Shown here piece after piece: positions 7,872 through 17,846 of a DNA stretch of 64,000 nt. This DNA is from Prevotella sp. (GTDB taxonomy: Bacteria > Bacteroidota > Bacteroidia > Bacteroidales > Bacteroidaceae): positions 1 to 64,000 of the forward strand of contig JAHHQW010000005.1 of assembly GCA_020026195.1 (NCBI GenBank), read 5' to 3'. Under the pieces are notes generated by a model that saw only the letters and a program-made list of their open reading frames with translations, had not been told where the DNA came from and did no database searches. How positions within the stretch are numbered: the stretch's first letter is position 1; each line of letters begins with the position of its first letter. The translations under genes and the position numbers were made by a program.

Positions 7872-9998
7872 TTATTTTGCAAACAGACTAATGGCGAAAC
7901 CTCCGCCGGGAACTTCCTTAATCTTTAAGGTATCGCCCTTCTTTACAGTCTTCTTTATAATCTTGTATGCCTTGGGATTGTCTTTGTAGTGTGCATCCTT
8001 TGCATCCTGATAGATTGTACATTCGTACTTCTTTCCCTTATCAAGGAAGTCGAGCACTACCTTTGCATCATGTCCGTTCTCATCGCATTTGCCGCCTACG
8101 AACCAGTTGTCTGTTCCCTTTGCCTTGCGTGCCACGGTGATGTAGTCGCCTGGTTCTGCTTCGAGATACTTTGAATCGTCCCAGTCTAATGCTACGTCGC
8201 GGATGAACTGGAAGGCATCATCGTACTTCTCGTAGTGTTCGGGAAGGTCGGCTGCCATCTGCAACGGACTGTACATAACGAGGTAGAGCGAGAGCTGTCC
8301 GCACAATGTGGTACGTACCCATGAAGGATTGTCGCTCCATGTGCTGAGCTGTGTCTCGAAGATACCCGGAGTGTAGTCCATCGGACCGCCCTGTAATCTT
8401 GTAAACGGCAGAAGAACTGTATGCGAAGGTGTGTTTCCGCCAAATGCCTCGAACTCTGTTCCTCGCGCACTCTCGTTACCTACCATGTTTGGATATGTAC
8501 GGCACAGACCTGTAGGACGTACTGCCTCATGTGCATTGACCATAATCTTGTGCTTTGCTGCTTCCTTGATGCAGTGCAGATAATGATTGTTTGCTATCTG
8601 ACCGTAATGGTGTTCGCCACGGGGAATGATGTCGCCTACGTATCCGCTCTTCACGGCATCGTAACCATACTTGTTCATAAGCTGGTATGCGGGTTCGAGA
8701 TGACGTTCGTAGTTCATAATAGAACTTGATGTCTCGTGATGCATCATGAGTTTCACACCTTTTGAGTGTGCATATTCGTTAAGCATTTTTATGTCGAAGT
8801 CGGGATAAGGTGTAAGGAAGTCGAAGACATAATCCTTTGAATGTCCGAACCAGTCTTCCCAGCCTTCGTTCCAGCCTTCAACCAATACTTCGTCGAGTCC
8901 GTTCTTTGCTGCGAAATCTATGTAACGCTTAACTTCTTCGTTGTTTGCACCATGCTTTCCGTTGGGTCTTGTCTTCGTATAGTCTGTCTCGCCAAGCTTT
9001 ACAGAAATAAGATCGTCGGTGTACTGCCATGAGTTTCTGCCTACAATCATCTCCCACCACACTCCGCAGTATTTTACGGGATGTATCCATGAAGTATCTT
9101 CTATCTTGCATGGCTCGTTCAGGTTGAGAATGAGTTTCTGTGAAAGCATATCGCGTGCATCATCGCTTACAAGCACCGTACGCCACGGTGTTGTGCATGG
9201 TGTCTGCATATAACCCTTTGTTCCTTCGGCATCGGGTGTGAGGTGCGACTTGAACACCATGTTCTTGTCATCGAGTTCGAGGTGCATGGTTGCATAATTA
9301 ATACATGCTGCCTCGTGGATGTTGATATAGAGTCCGTCGTCTGTCTTCATCTGAAGTGCAGTCTGTACGGCAGCTCCTCCGATGGGCGTCTGTGATGCAT
9401 TGTCGCTGATGGCATCTTTCATCTTTCCTCTGATTTCAGAAAGGCGGCATTCCTGTATGACGTATTCCTGTGTATCGTAATCTCCAGGAATCCACCATGC
9501 CATGTGGTCGCCTGCCATAGCAAACTCTGTGTTCTCTTCCTTTATCAGGAAGTAATTCAGATTCTTTGTCTGCGGGAATTCGTAACGCAGTCCCATTCCG
9601 TAATCATATACGCGGAAACGTATAAGTATGGTACGGTCGGCAGATGCCTGATGAAGTGTAACTGCCATCTCGTTGTAGTTGTTACGAATATCTTTTGTCT
9701 CTCCCCACACGGGCTGCCATGTTTCGTCGAACGAAGACGTTGCTACATCTTTTATCGCAAAACCATCCATAAGGTCGGTCTCGTTAAACTGTTTCGATGC
9801 TTTCTTGTTCTTGAGAAGCTGCAATCCGAGGCCGCTGGGTTTAATAACTGCCTTGCCTTTATAGCTCATCTCATACATGGGACGGCCGTTCTGTACAAAG
9901 AAATTCACTTTCACATCACCGTTAGGCGACTTAATGTCCTGAGCCATTGCCGCAACGGTCATAATGAGTGATAATAATATAATATTAAGTTTCTTCAT
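7872..9998 (-). CDS. susB: GH97 alpha-glucosidase, SusB-like
   Basis: Releases glucose from malto-oligosaccharides. The 708-residue protein has a signal peptide (~1-19, ending AMA-QD), an N-terminal beta-sandwich (~20-290), and a catalytic (beta/alpha)8 barrel (~300-600) with a C-terminal beta domain. GH97 motifs seen are VEGWNEGW (373-380), HETS (421-424), NAHEAVRPTG (488-497) and RGTEFEA (512-518). The Glu residues in these blocks fit the inverting, calcium-dependent subgroup that includes Bacteroides SusB. It sits 25 nt after malQ in the same operon. No SusC, SusD, SusE or SusF gene is nearby, so the usual outer-membrane capture system is missing from this locus. Confidence 0.95.
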   Translation of the reverse strand: MKKLNIILLSLIMTVAAMAQDIKSPNGDVKVNFFVQNGRPMYEMSYKGKAVIKPSGLGLQLLKNKKASKQFNETDLMDGFAIKDVATSSFDETWQPVWGETKDIRNNYNEMAVTLHQASADRTILIRFRVYDYGMGLRYEFPQTKNLNYFLIKEENTEFAMAGDHMAWWIPGDYDTQEYVIQECRLSEIRGKMKDAISDNASQTPIGGAAVQTALQMKTDDGLYINIHEAACINYATMHLELDDKNMVFKSHLTPDAEGTKGYMQTPCTTPWRTVLVSDDARDMLSQKLILNLNEPCKIEDTSWIHPVKYCGVWWEMIVGRNSWQYTDDLISVKLGETDYTKTRPNGKHGANNEEVKRYIDFAAKNGLDEVLVEGWNEGWEDWFGHSKDYVFDFLTPYPDFDIKMLNEYAHSKGVKLMMHHETSSSIMNYERHLEPAYQLMNKYGYDAVKSGYVGDIIPRGEHHYGQIANNHYLHCIKEAAKHKIMVNAHEAVRPTGLCRTYPNMVGNESARGTEFEAFGGNTPSHTVLLPFTRLQGGPMDYTPGIFETQLSTWSDNPSWVRTTLCGQLSLYLVMYSPLQMAADLPEHYEKYDDAFQFIRDVALDWDDSKYLEAEPGDYITVARKAKGTDNWFVGGKCDENGHDAKVVLDFLDKGKKYECTIYQDAKDAHYKDNPKAYKIIKKTVKKGDTLKIKEVPGGGFAISLFAK

Positions 9999-10023
9999 TT
10001 ATGATATTTGTTTTAATGGTGTA

Positions 10024-12708
10024 TCAAAATCTGTCACCCTGTCTTATTACTTCTATGAGTTTACCGTTGAACTTATCGTTTTTCATAAGTTCTTCTATGC
10101 TTACGTGCATGCGGTAACGCCAGTAATGTTTAGGATTTGCAGGTATGTTAATGCGCTCGGCATCTTTGTCGGCATTGCGAATATTCTCGTCCATTGCCAT
10201 CCAGTCCTGAATGGAAAGGATGCAGAGCATAGAGTTACTGCACAAATGGCGTGATATGATGTCTTCTGCCAGCCATCCCGGCATCGGATGAGGTGCTGCA
10301 CCGCCCTTATAAAGCACGGCATTGAAGTATTCCTGTGAACGCTGAACGTCTTCGTCCCACCACTGTCTGAGTGTAGGCATGTCGTGTGACGATATTGTTG
10401 CTACCGAACGATATGGGTTCTGCGAAAGGTTGCCAAACTTAAGTCTCGGATTCTTCGGCATGCTCTGTACTTCAAGACTCAGAATGCGTAACTGATCCAT
10501 TACCCATGGAACGCAGTCGGGCACCATGCCTAAGTCTTCTGCACATACTAACATTCGTGTAGCCTCAACAAGGCGCGGAAGTTTCTTCATAGCCTCAACG
10601 TACCAGAACTGATTGTTACGGCGATAGTAGTAGTCGTTGTACAGTTTGTTGAATACGTACTTGTCGCAATCGTAGAGTGCGCGGTAGACATAGCTGAACT
10701 GTGCCGAGATTCTCGGATGGAACTTGTTAGGATCTTTATTGTCGCGCAGGAAGAGTACATTGCTTACTAACGAGTACAGTCCGTCTCTTATCCAGATGTC
10801 GTCGGCTGTCTCCTTGCCTTCGAATGCCTTTTCAATCTTACGCTGAGTATTGTATTCTGTCTTCAGAACATATATGTCGTCGTGTGTATGGTCAAGATAT
10901 TCCTGACGTACCTTGTCCGCCCACTTGCCAAACATCTCGTTTATAATCCAGTCTGAGATAAATGGTTCTGTGAAGAAATTCTCCTGGAAATGCAGACCGT
11001 AACCTTCTATCTCCTCGCGTGTCATTCCGAGTGAGGGCGAGAACTGTCCGAGAAGTCCGTGAACCGAACTGATGGGAATCTCCCATATACGGAAGAATCC
11101 TAAGACGTGGTCGATACGATATGCATCGAAGAACTTGCCCATATTTGTGAAGCGGCGTTCCCACCATGCACATCCGTCCTTAATCATTTCATCCCAGTTG
11201 TATGTCGGGAAACCCCAGTTCTGTCCGTTTACCGAGAAGTCATCTGGCGGAGCTCCTGCCTGTCCGTTAAGATTGAAGTAACGCGGCTCTGTCCATACAT
11301 CACATCCGTAACGATTAACACCGATAGGAATATCGCCCTTGAGTATAACGCCTTTCTTCTGTGCGTGACGGTGTGCCTCTACCATCTGAGTATTGAGCAC
11401 AAACTGAACGTAATAATAAAAAGCTACTGTACTGAAATCTTTTCCTGAGGGATATGACAGGCTTACTCGGTCTGCTTCGCAGAAACTCAGATGACCGCTC
11501 CACTTTGTAAAGTCGGCTGTTCCGAATGTATCTCTGAAATAACAATACTGTGCGTATGGAACAAGCCATTTCTGTGTATCTTCAAAGAACTGCTCGAATT
11601 CTTTACTTGCAAATACTTTCTCTCCTTCCTGTGCAAAGAGTTCCTTAAGATATTCGGTCTTTGCATCATTAACCTTTTCGTAGTCTATCTGCGAGAGGGC
11701 ATTGAGTTCTTTTCTTATCTTCTCAAAGTGTTTCTTTTTCTTCGCGTCCTTGATTTCGGGCAGACTGTTCAGGTCGGCATACTGAGGATGGAGTGCAAAC
11801 ACGCTGATGCAGCTGTAAGGATAAGAGTCTGTCCATGTGTGTGTGATTGTTGTATCATTTATAGGCAGAATCTGCAATACTCGCTGATGTGTATAGGCCA
11901 CCCAGTCTATCATCTTCTTAAGGTCTCCGAAGTCACCTACGCCGAAACTGCTTTCTGACTTAAGAGAGAACACGGGAACAAGAGTTCCGGCACACTTCTG
12001 GTTACCTTTATTGAAATTTGCCTGCTCAAACTCGTAAACTATTGTTTCTCCACGTCCCATTTCGGGAAGTATTATCGTTCTGTTGTCACCATTCTCCCAC
12101 AGGCAGTCGTGAACACTTGTTGAATTAACTGCAACAAACTTAAACTCTATGACAGGACGTCTCAGCAATGTGGTGTCGATGTCTACAATCCATTCGTTAT
12201 GGGTATGTTCGAGCATCTTAACTGCTTTGTGACAATCCCAGTTACCAAGAATATCATCGTTTCCTACTACTGCAAGATATTCGTTAGAACGTAACTGCGG
12301 AGCTCTTACCTTGATACGTAATGCCGAAAGTGCTTTCATTTCGGGTATACGCGAAAGAGTTCTTCTGTTAAGACATTCCGTAAATGCCGAAGTATACATA
12401 TATGCATCGCCTGGAACATCTATCCATCGGTCGTAAATTACATAATAGCCGCGTGTCTCGCTATTGATTTCAAGTCGGTGCGACTGCACCTTCCATTCGT
12501 GTCTTTCCTCACATCCGTCTCTTTCTACAGAATAGAAATAGTTTACTACACTGCCGCATTCAAAAAGTCGGTTTAAACTAATCGTCCAACGAAGTCCGTC
12601 GTTAGTAGTCATTCTGTATTTAGAAATGCCTTCGCCTTCTTCAATAACATTTAGTATGACGTCTTCGCCGTATACTGTACGATAGTCTATGTTAAATTGC
12701 AAATTCAT
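10024..12708 (-). CDS. malQ: 4-alpha-glucanotransferase (amylomaltase, GH77) with N-terminal starch-binding domains
   Basis: Transfers maltodextrinyl units between glucans and releases glucose in the cytoplasm. The 894-residue protein has no signal peptide. Two CBM20-like beta domains occupy ~1-115 and ~130-230; the GH77 barrel follows and carries the family motifs AYRIDHVLGF (nucleophile Asp), CAEDLG (acid/base Glu) and SSHDMPTL (third Asp). This two-CBM20 arrangement is like plant DPE2 and is common in Bacteroidales. It is first in the starch operon, and a LacI-type palindrome lies 89 nt upstream. I found no full match to the usual promoter consensus before it, which would fit activator dependence. 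Confidence 0.94.
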   Translation of the reverse strand: MNLQFNIDYRTVYGEDVILNVIEEGEGISKYRMTTNDGLRWTISLNRLFECGSVVNYFYSVERDGCEERHEWKVQSHRLEINSETRGYYVIYDRWIDVPGDAYMYTSAFTECLNRRTLSRIPEMKALSALRIKVRAPQLRSNEYLAVVGNDDILGNWDCHKAVKMLEHTHNEWIVDIDTTLLRRPVIEFKFVAVNSTSVHDCLWENGDNRTIILPEMGRGETIVYEFEQANFNKGNQKCAGTLVPVFSLKSESSFGVGDFGDLKKMIDWVAYTHQRVLQILPINDTTITHTWTDSYPYSCISVFALHPQYADLNSLPEIKDAKKKKHFEKIRKELNALSQIDYEKVNDAKTEYLKELFAQEGEKVFASKEFEQFFEDTQKWLVPYAQYCYFRDTFGTADFTKWSGHLSFCEADRVSLSYPSGKDFSTVAFYYYVQFVLNTQMVEAHRHAQKKGVILKGDIPIGVNRYGCDVWTEPRYFNLNGQAGAPPDDFSVNGQNWGFPTYNWDEMIKDGCAWWERRFTNMGKFFDAYRIDHVLGFFRIWEIPISSVHGLLGQFSPSLGMTREEIEGYGLHFQENFFTEPFISDWIINEMFGKWADKVRQEYLDHTHDDIYVLKTEYNTQRKIEKAFEGKETADDIWIRDGLYSLVSNVLFLRDNKDPNKFHPRISAQFSYVYRALYDCDKYVFNKLYNDYYYRRNNQFWYVEAMKKLPRLVEATRMLVCAEDLGMVPDCVPWVMDQLRILSLEVQSMPKNPRLKFGNLSQNPYRSVATISSHDMPTLRQWWDEDVQRSQEYFNAVLYKGGAAPHPMPGWLAEDIISRHLCSNSMLCILSIQDWMAMDENIRNADKDAERINIPANPKHYWRYRMHVSIEELMKNDKFNGKLIEVIRQGDRF

Positions 12709-12796
12709 ATACGTTAGGGTTAGTATTTTGGTGTAAAATTAGCAATTTATAATATACAAATACAATTTAGATTTATCCGATTGACATAACGCAACA

Positions 12797-12810
12797 TGCA
12801 AACGTTTGCA
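12797..12810. promoter_or_regulatory. LacI/GalR-type operator upstream of malQ
   Basis: Perfect 14-bp palindrome TGCAAACGTTTGCA. It fits the LacI/GalR consensus TGnAAnCGnTTnCA at every fixed position. It sits in the only spacer upstream of the starch operon. No LacI-family gene is in the window, so the regulator would be encoded elsewhere. Confidence 0.65.
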
Positions 12811-12827
12811 CTTATATAGAAAAGAGC

Positions 12828-12852
12828 GTTTATACTGTACTTGCATATAAAC
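12828..12852. promoter_or_regulatory. Second dyad upstream of the starch operon
   Basis: GTTTATA (12828-12834) and TATAAAC (12846-12852) form a 7-bp inverted repeat with an 11-nt spacer. It lies between the LacI-type palindrome and the waaA terminator. Role unknown; it may be chance in AT-rich DNA. Confidence 0.3.
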
Positions 12853-12857
12853 AAAAT

Positions 12858-12893
12858 GTCCCGGTTTACGATTGTTATGTCATAAACCGGGAC
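12858..12893 (-). terminator. Terminator of gltX-waaA
   Basis: Eleven-base stem GTCCCGGTTTA (12858-12868) pairs with TAAACCGGGAC (12883-12893); on the minus strand it is followed by ATTTTGTTTAT. Confidence 0.8.
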
Positions 12894-12925
12894 ACGTATA
12901 GTTTACAGATTGTTCTGATATTTCT

Positions 12926-14146
12926 TTAGAAGAACTTTAAAGATGAAAGTATCTTTTTCGTAGCTCCTGACTTAGAAGCTACATATTCCGAAGCCTTGAC
13001 TCCGCATTCTTCAAGATGATGTGCATCGTTCATGAAGCTGGACATAATCTTAACAAAGTCATCATAATCCTTTATCTCAAAACCACCATCGGCAGCCTTA
13101 AGTTCCTGCGCTTCCTGAAAACGCTGATTGTTAGGACCAAATATTACGGGCATTCCCCATACTGCAGCCTCAAGGACATTGTGTATTCCTACGCCAAATC
13201 CTCCGCCTACATAAGAGACATCACCATAATTGTATATGCTCGAAAGCATTCCGTAACAATCTATGATAAGGCAGTCGGCATTCGCTGCCTCTGCTTCATC
13301 TGTCTGTGTGTATCTTACAGTCTTACGATTGAGTTTGTCTGTAATCTGTTTTACATGCTCTTCATTTACTACATGTGGAGCTATGATAAGTTTCCAGTCG
13401 GTATGTTCGTTAAAGAACTTTATAAAGATGTCTTCGTCGGGAGCCCAGCTGCTTCCTGCAACAAATACTTTAGAAGAACCTCTGAATGATTCTACAACGG
13501 GCAGTTGCTTTGCTTCGTTCTTTATATCAATAACGCGGTCAAAGCGTGTGTCACCAGTGATTGTTACATTATCCAGTCCTATTCCTGAAAGAAGTTTACG
13601 GCTCTTTTCATTCTGTACAAAGAAATGGTCGAAGCAGTCAAGGACATGCTTGTAGCTGTTTCCGTACCATTTGAAGAATATCTGCTCATCGCGAAATATA
13701 CTGCTAACACTGTATACAGGAATATTCTTCTTTTTAAGTACACGGAGATAATTCCACCAAAATTCGTACTTAATAAAGAAAGCCATCGAAGGACTGACCA
13801 GTTTCAAGAATCGTTTTGCATTTCCCGGAGTATCAAGCGGCAGATAACATACGATGTCCGCTCCTTCATAGTTCTTTCTTACCTCATAGCCTGAGGGTGA
13901 AAAGAACGTAAGAAGTATTTTATACTCAGGATGTTCCGAACGGAAATGCTCCATTATGGGTCTGCCCTGCTCGAACTCTCCGAGCGAGGCAGCATGGAAC
14001 CATACGTACTTTGCCTTGGGGTCTACCTTCTCCTTAAGCACGTCGAAAGTATGCTTTTCTCCGCGCCACATAGTTTTGATTTTCTTATTGAAAATACTTC
14101 CTATTGCGACTCCTAACAGGTATAAGTATATAGTTAGACTGTACAC
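12926..14146 (-). CDS. waaA: 3-deoxy-D-manno-octulosonic acid (Kdo) transferase
   Basis: Adds Kdo from CMP-Kdo to lipid IVA in LPS core synthesis, at the inner face of the cytoplasmic membrane. The 406-residue protein has one N-terminal hydrophobic segment (~1-22), the Kdo-transferase N-domain motif WFHAASLGEFEQ (~50-60), with Glu in GEFEQ the likely catalytic base, and a C-terminal GT-B domain with YVGGGFG and HNVLEAA. Length is normal. It starts 9 nt after the gltX stop and has a terminator downstream, so it is the second gene of a two-gene unit. Confidence 0.94.
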   Translation of the reverse strand: MYSLTIYLYLLGVAIGSIFNKKIKTMWRGEKHTFDVLKEKVDPKAKYVWFHAASLGEFEQGRPIMEHFRSEHPEYKILLTFFSPSGYEVRKNYEGADIVCYLPLDTPGNAKRFLKLVSPSMAFFIKYEFWWNYLRVLKKKNIPVYSVSSIFRDEQIFFKWYGNSYKHVLDCFDHFFVQNEKSRKLLSGIGLDNVTITGDTRFDRVIDIKNEAKQLPVVESFRGSSKVFVAGSSWAPDEDIFIKFFNEHTDWKLIIAPHVVNEEHVKQITDKLNRKTVRYTQTDEAEAANADCLIIDCYGMLSSIYNYGDVSYVGGGFGVGIHNVLEAAVWGMPVIFGPNNQRFQEAQELKAADGGFEIKDYDDFVKIMSSFMNDAHHLEECGVKASEYVASKSGATKKILSSLKFF

Positions 14147-14155
14147 CTCTATATA

Positions 14156-15685
14156 TTATTTCTTTAATTGTTCACTATTTATCGCAGCTTTCATTCTGCG
14201 AAGTGTCTCTTCCTTTCCAAGGAATGTAGTAATATCGAACATGCCAGGACCCTTACCGACACCTACAAGTGTAAGACGCCATGCATTCATTACATGACCC
14301 ATCTTGTATTCTTTTGCTGCAATCCATTCCTTAACAACTTCTTCCTGATGTTCCATGTTATCAAAGTCGTCTATTCCTTCGATTACTCCCATCAGTTCTG
14401 TCATTACCTCAGGTGAATCTTCTTTCCAGTGCTTCTTAACTGTCTTTTCATCATATTCTGTCGGAGCAATGAAGAAGAATGAACAAAGATCCCAGAGTTC
14501 TGAAACGAAGTTTACACGGTCTTTCATCATTGAAACAACCTTCCTTACACTCTCTAAAGGAACGTCTACGCCATTGTTTGCAACAATAGGTGCAAAGAGT
14601 TTTGCTATTTCGTCATCGCTCTTACGAAGCATGTATTCGTGATTGAACCATACGCACTTCTTATAATCGAAATGTGCACCAGCCTTGCTACACTTTGAAA
14701 TATCGAACACATTTACAAGTTCGTCAAGACTGAATAACTCCTGTTCTGTTCCAGGATTCCATCCTAACAATGCAAGGAAATTAACAACTGCCTCAGGGAA
14801 ATATCCGCTTTCTCTATAACCAGAAGAGATTTCTCCTGTTGCAGGATCGTGCCATTCGAGCGGGAACACAGGGAATCCAAGACGATCACCATCACGCTTG
14901 CTCAGCTTACCCTTGCCCTCAGGTTTGAGCAGCAGAGGAAGGTGTGCAAAACGAGGCATTGTGTCTTCCCAACCGAATGCCTGATAAAGCATAACATGAA
15001 GCGGTGCACTCGGCAGCCATTCCTCACCACGTATAACGTGCGATATTTCCATCAGATGATCATCAACAATATTTGCGAGATGATATGTAGGAAGTTCATC
15101 AGAATTCTTATAAAGAACCTTATCGTCAATGATGTCGCTCATAATACATACATCACCACGAATCATATCATTTACATGTACTGCAATTCCAGGTTCAACC
15201 TTAAAACGCACTACATAGTTCACGCCATCCGCAATAAGTTTGTTTACCTCTTCTTCAGGCATACTCAGCGAATTACGCATGCTCAGACGTGTCTTTGCGT
15301 CGTATTGGAAATTCTGTATTTCCTGTCTTTTTGCTTCCAGTTCTTCGGGAGTATCAAAAGCTATATAAGCCTTACCTTTATCGAGAAGTTCTTTTACATA
15401 TTTCTTATATATGCTTTTACGCTCACTCTGTCTGTAAGGTCCATATTCGCCACCGAAACTAACACCTTCGTCAAATTTAATACCAAGCCATTTAAATGAA
15501 TCCAAAATATACTGCTCCGCACCAGGAACAAAACGATTCGAATCGGTATCTTCTATTCTGAAAACAAGTTCGCCACCGTGCTGGCGGGCAAACAGATAAT
15601 TATATAACGCGGTTCTTACACCGCCGATATGCAAAGCCCCTGTAGGACTTGGTGCAAAACGTACTCTTACTCTTTTTTCTGCCAT
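14156..15685 (-). CDS. gltX: Glutamate--tRNA ligase
   Basis: Charges tRNA-Glu with glutamate (and possibly tRNA-Gln in organisms lacking GlnRS) using ATP. The 509-residue class I synthetase has RFAPSPTGALHIGG (9-22, the HIGH motif) and GKLSKRDGDR (the KMSKS motif). The C-terminal anticodon-binding region is helical. I start at MAEKRVRV (1 codon after an in-frame Met six residues earlier is ignored) because the conserved N-terminus begins there. It is divergent from the pgpH-like gene. Confidence 0.96.
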   Translation of the reverse strand: MAEKRVRVRFAPSPTGALHIGGVRTALYNYLFARQHGGELVFRIEDTDSNRFVPGAEQYILDSFKWLGIKFDEGVSFGGEYGPYRQSERKSIYKKYVKELLDKGKAYIAFDTPEELEAKRQEIQNFQYDAKTRLSMRNSLSMPEEEVNKLIADGVNYVVRFKVEPGIAVHVNDMIRGDVCIMSDIIDDKVLYKNSDELPTYHLANIVDDHLMEISHVIRGEEWLPSAPLHVMLYQAFGWEDTMPRFAHLPLLLKPEGKGKLSKRDGDRLGFPVFPLEWHDPATGEISSGYRESGYFPEAVVNFLALLGWNPGTEQELFSLDELVNVFDISKCSKAGAHFDYKKCVWFNHEYMLRKSDDEIAKLFAPIVANNGVDVPLESVRKVVSMMKDRVNFVSELWDLCSFFFIAPTEYDEKTVKKHWKEDSPEVMTELMGVIEGIDDFDNMEHQEEVVKEWIAAKEYKMGHVMNAWRLTLVGVGKGPGMFDITTFLGKEETLRRMKAAINSEQLKK

Positions 15686-15713
15686 ATTATGGAGACAATA
15701 CAATTAATTTTTG

Positions 15714-15721
15714 CAAAAATA
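15714..15721 (-). promoter_or_regulatory. Possible -7 element of gltX
   Basis: Minus strand reads TATTTTTG about 28 nt before the gltX start. No TTTG is found at the usual distance upstream, so only the -7 half is supported. Confidence 0.4.
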
Positions 15722-15788
15722 ATCTTTTTTTCGCACTATGGAGTATTTTTTTTGTATTTTCGCAGAATAAATACATTATTTAGCGCAT

Positions 15789-17840
15789 ATGATTAGATTT
15801 AATACTCCCGATAACCACTTTTGGAGAAATGTCATAAAACAATCTGCTTTCATAGCAGTAATGACTATTATAATTGTATGGTTTCTTCCAAGGAACGAGG
15901 CAAGATTACTGAGATATGACATAGGCAAACCTTGGATGTACGGTTCATTTATTGCAAAGTTCGACTTCCCTATTTATAAAAGTGAATCAACCATAAAGCA
16001 GGAGAAGGACAGTCTTACTAAGATGTTCGAGCCTTACTTTACGTACAACCCGGAAGTAGAGAAGATACAGATAAACCGTTTGAAGAAGAAATTTGAAAAA
16101 GGATTCAAAGATCTTCCAGGCAACTATGTAAACATAATAGCATCCAAACTGCATGAATTTTATAAGAAAGGTGTTATCTCAGCCCCAGAATATTCTCAAG
16201 TTTTCAAAGATTCTACATGCAGAATAAGAATAATTAGAGAGAAGACGGCCACAAGCGCAAGCTCTAACGATACCTATTCTACAATGGCTGCTTATGAGCA
16301 ACTATTCGCAGAAAGGCATCTGGCCCAGCACAGGCAGGAGCTACAGAAATATAATTTGAACGAGTTCATCGTACCCAATGTTATCTACGACAAAACTCTA
16401 AGTGAAAGCGAGCTCAATGATATTCTAAGTTCACTGCCAATAGCCAGCGGCATGGTTATGAGCGGTCAGAAAGTCATTGGAAAAGGAGAAATAGTAGACG
16501 AACACGTGTACAGAATTCTCAATTCATTCGAGAGAGAGATGGAACGAAGGAAGACAGACTCTTCCGAGATGCACTATGTATTATATGGTCAGATTCTGTT
16601 TGTCGCAATAATTCTTATACTGTTTACAGTCTACCTCGGTCTGTTCAGAAGAGAATACTTCAGCAATACAAGATATATGATGATGCTGTATGCACAGATT
16701 CTTGTGTTCCCGGTAATAGTATTCCTTATGGTTAAGTATAATTTCTTCAATATATACTTACTTCCATTTGCGATGGTTCCTATTCTTACACGTGTATTCA
16801 TGGACTCAAGAACAGCTTTCGTGGTACATACCACAATGATTCTTCTATGTTCAACAGCACTAAAATATCAGTATGATTTCATAATTATAGAGTTGGTAGC
16901 CGGTATGGTAGCCATTTATTCTATTAACGAACTGTCAAAAAGAGCACAGATATTCAACACGGCTATTTTCATAACACTGTCAAGCAGTGCCGTATACATT
17001 GCATTACAGCTAATGCAGAATAACAATTCAGAGAAAATGGACTGGGGAATGTTTGCAATGTTTGCAATAAGCGGAGTCTTCATTCTGTTCGCATACCCTC
17101 TCATGTACATTATAGAAAAGGCATTTGGATTTATATCTAACGTAACTCTTATTGAGCTTTCTAACACGAATAATGAAATTCTGAGAAAACTCAGCGAGGT
17201 CGCTCCTGGTACATTCCAGCACTCGGTTACAGTAGGCAACTTAGCTGCTGCAATAGCCGACAAGATTGGTGCAAAGTCGTTACTCGTGAGAACAGGCGCA
17301 ATGTACCACGACATCGGAAAGATGAGTAACCCCGTGTTCTTTACAGAAAATCAGGCAGGAGTGAACCCGCACGAAAGAATTACCGACCTTGAAAGTGCTC
17401 AGATAATAATAAGTCATGTTACCGAAGGACTGAAGATGGCAGAACAGATAAACCTTCCATCTGTAATAAAGAATTTCATAAACACTCATCATGGCTCAGG
17501 AATGGCAAAGTATTTTTACATCAACTATAAGAATGCCCATCCCGATGAAGAAGTCGACAAGGCTCTGTTCACATATCCAGGACCTGATCCTTTCACAAAA
17601 GAGCAGGCTATACTTGCAATGGCCGACACAGTAGAAGCTGCATCACGTTCACTTCCTAATTATACAGAAGAGAGCATAAGCGAATTGGTAAATCGTCTTA
17701 TTGACAATCAGTTAAATGAAGGACGCTTTAAGAACTGTCCTATAACATTCCGCGATATTGAAAATGCGAAATTGGTATTAATAGAGAAACTTAAATCTAT
17801 CTACCATACACGAATAAGTTATCCAGAATTAAAAAAATAA
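15789..17840 (+). CDS. pgpH: 7TM-HD family phosphodiesterase, PgpH-like (c-di-AMP hydrolase)
   Basis: Likely degrades cyclic di-AMP. The 683-residue protein has an N-terminal membrane anchor (~15-35), an extracytoplasmic 7TMR-HDED region (~40-265), a seven-helix membrane block (~268-450), and a cytoplasmic HD domain. HD metal ligands visible are His478 (QHSVTVGN), His507-Asp508 (YHDIGKM) and the later NTHHGSGMAKYF. This matches Listeria PgpH and its Bacteroidota relatives. The O-methyltransferase gene follows after 6 nt and is likely co-transcribed. Function by family only; c-di-AMP synthesis genes are not in the window. Confidence 0.9.
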   Translation: MIRFNTPDNHFWRNVIKQSAFIAVMTIIIVWFLPRNEARLLRYDIGKPWMYGSFIAKFDFPIYKSESTIKQEKDSLTKMFEPYFTYNPEVEKIQINRLKKKFEKGFKDLPGNYVNIIASKLHEFYKKGVISAPEYSQVFKDSTCRIRIIREKTATSASSNDTYSTMAAYEQLFAERHLAQHRQELQKYNLNEFIVPNVIYDKTLSESELNDILSSLPIASGMVMSGQKVIGKGEIVDEHVYRILNSFEREMERRKTDSSEMHYVLYGQILFVAIILILFTVYLGLFRREYFSNTRYMMMLYAQILVFPVIVFLMVKYNFFNIYLLPFAMVPILTRVFMDSRTAFVVHTTMILLCSTALKYQYDFIIIELVAGMVAIYSINELSKRAQIFNTAIFITLSSSAVYIALQLMQNNNSEKMDWGMFAMFAISGVFILFAYPLMYIIEKAFGFISNVTLIELSNTNNEILRKLSEVAPGTFQHSVTVGNLAAAIADKIGAKSLLVRTGAMYHDIGKMSNPVFFTENQAGVNPHERITDLESAQIIISHVTEGLKMAEQINLPSVIKNFINTHHGSGMAKYFYINYKNAHPDEEVDKALFTYPGPDPFTKEQAILAMADTVEAASRSLPNYTEESISELVNRLIDNQLNEGRFKNCPITFRDIENAKLVLIEKLKSIYHTRISYPELKK

Positions 17841-17846
17841 TAAGAG

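Noticed and set aside
8421..9971. Several open frames opposite the GH97 gene
   Set aside because: Antisense shadows caused by codon bias; no start signals or conserved motifs.
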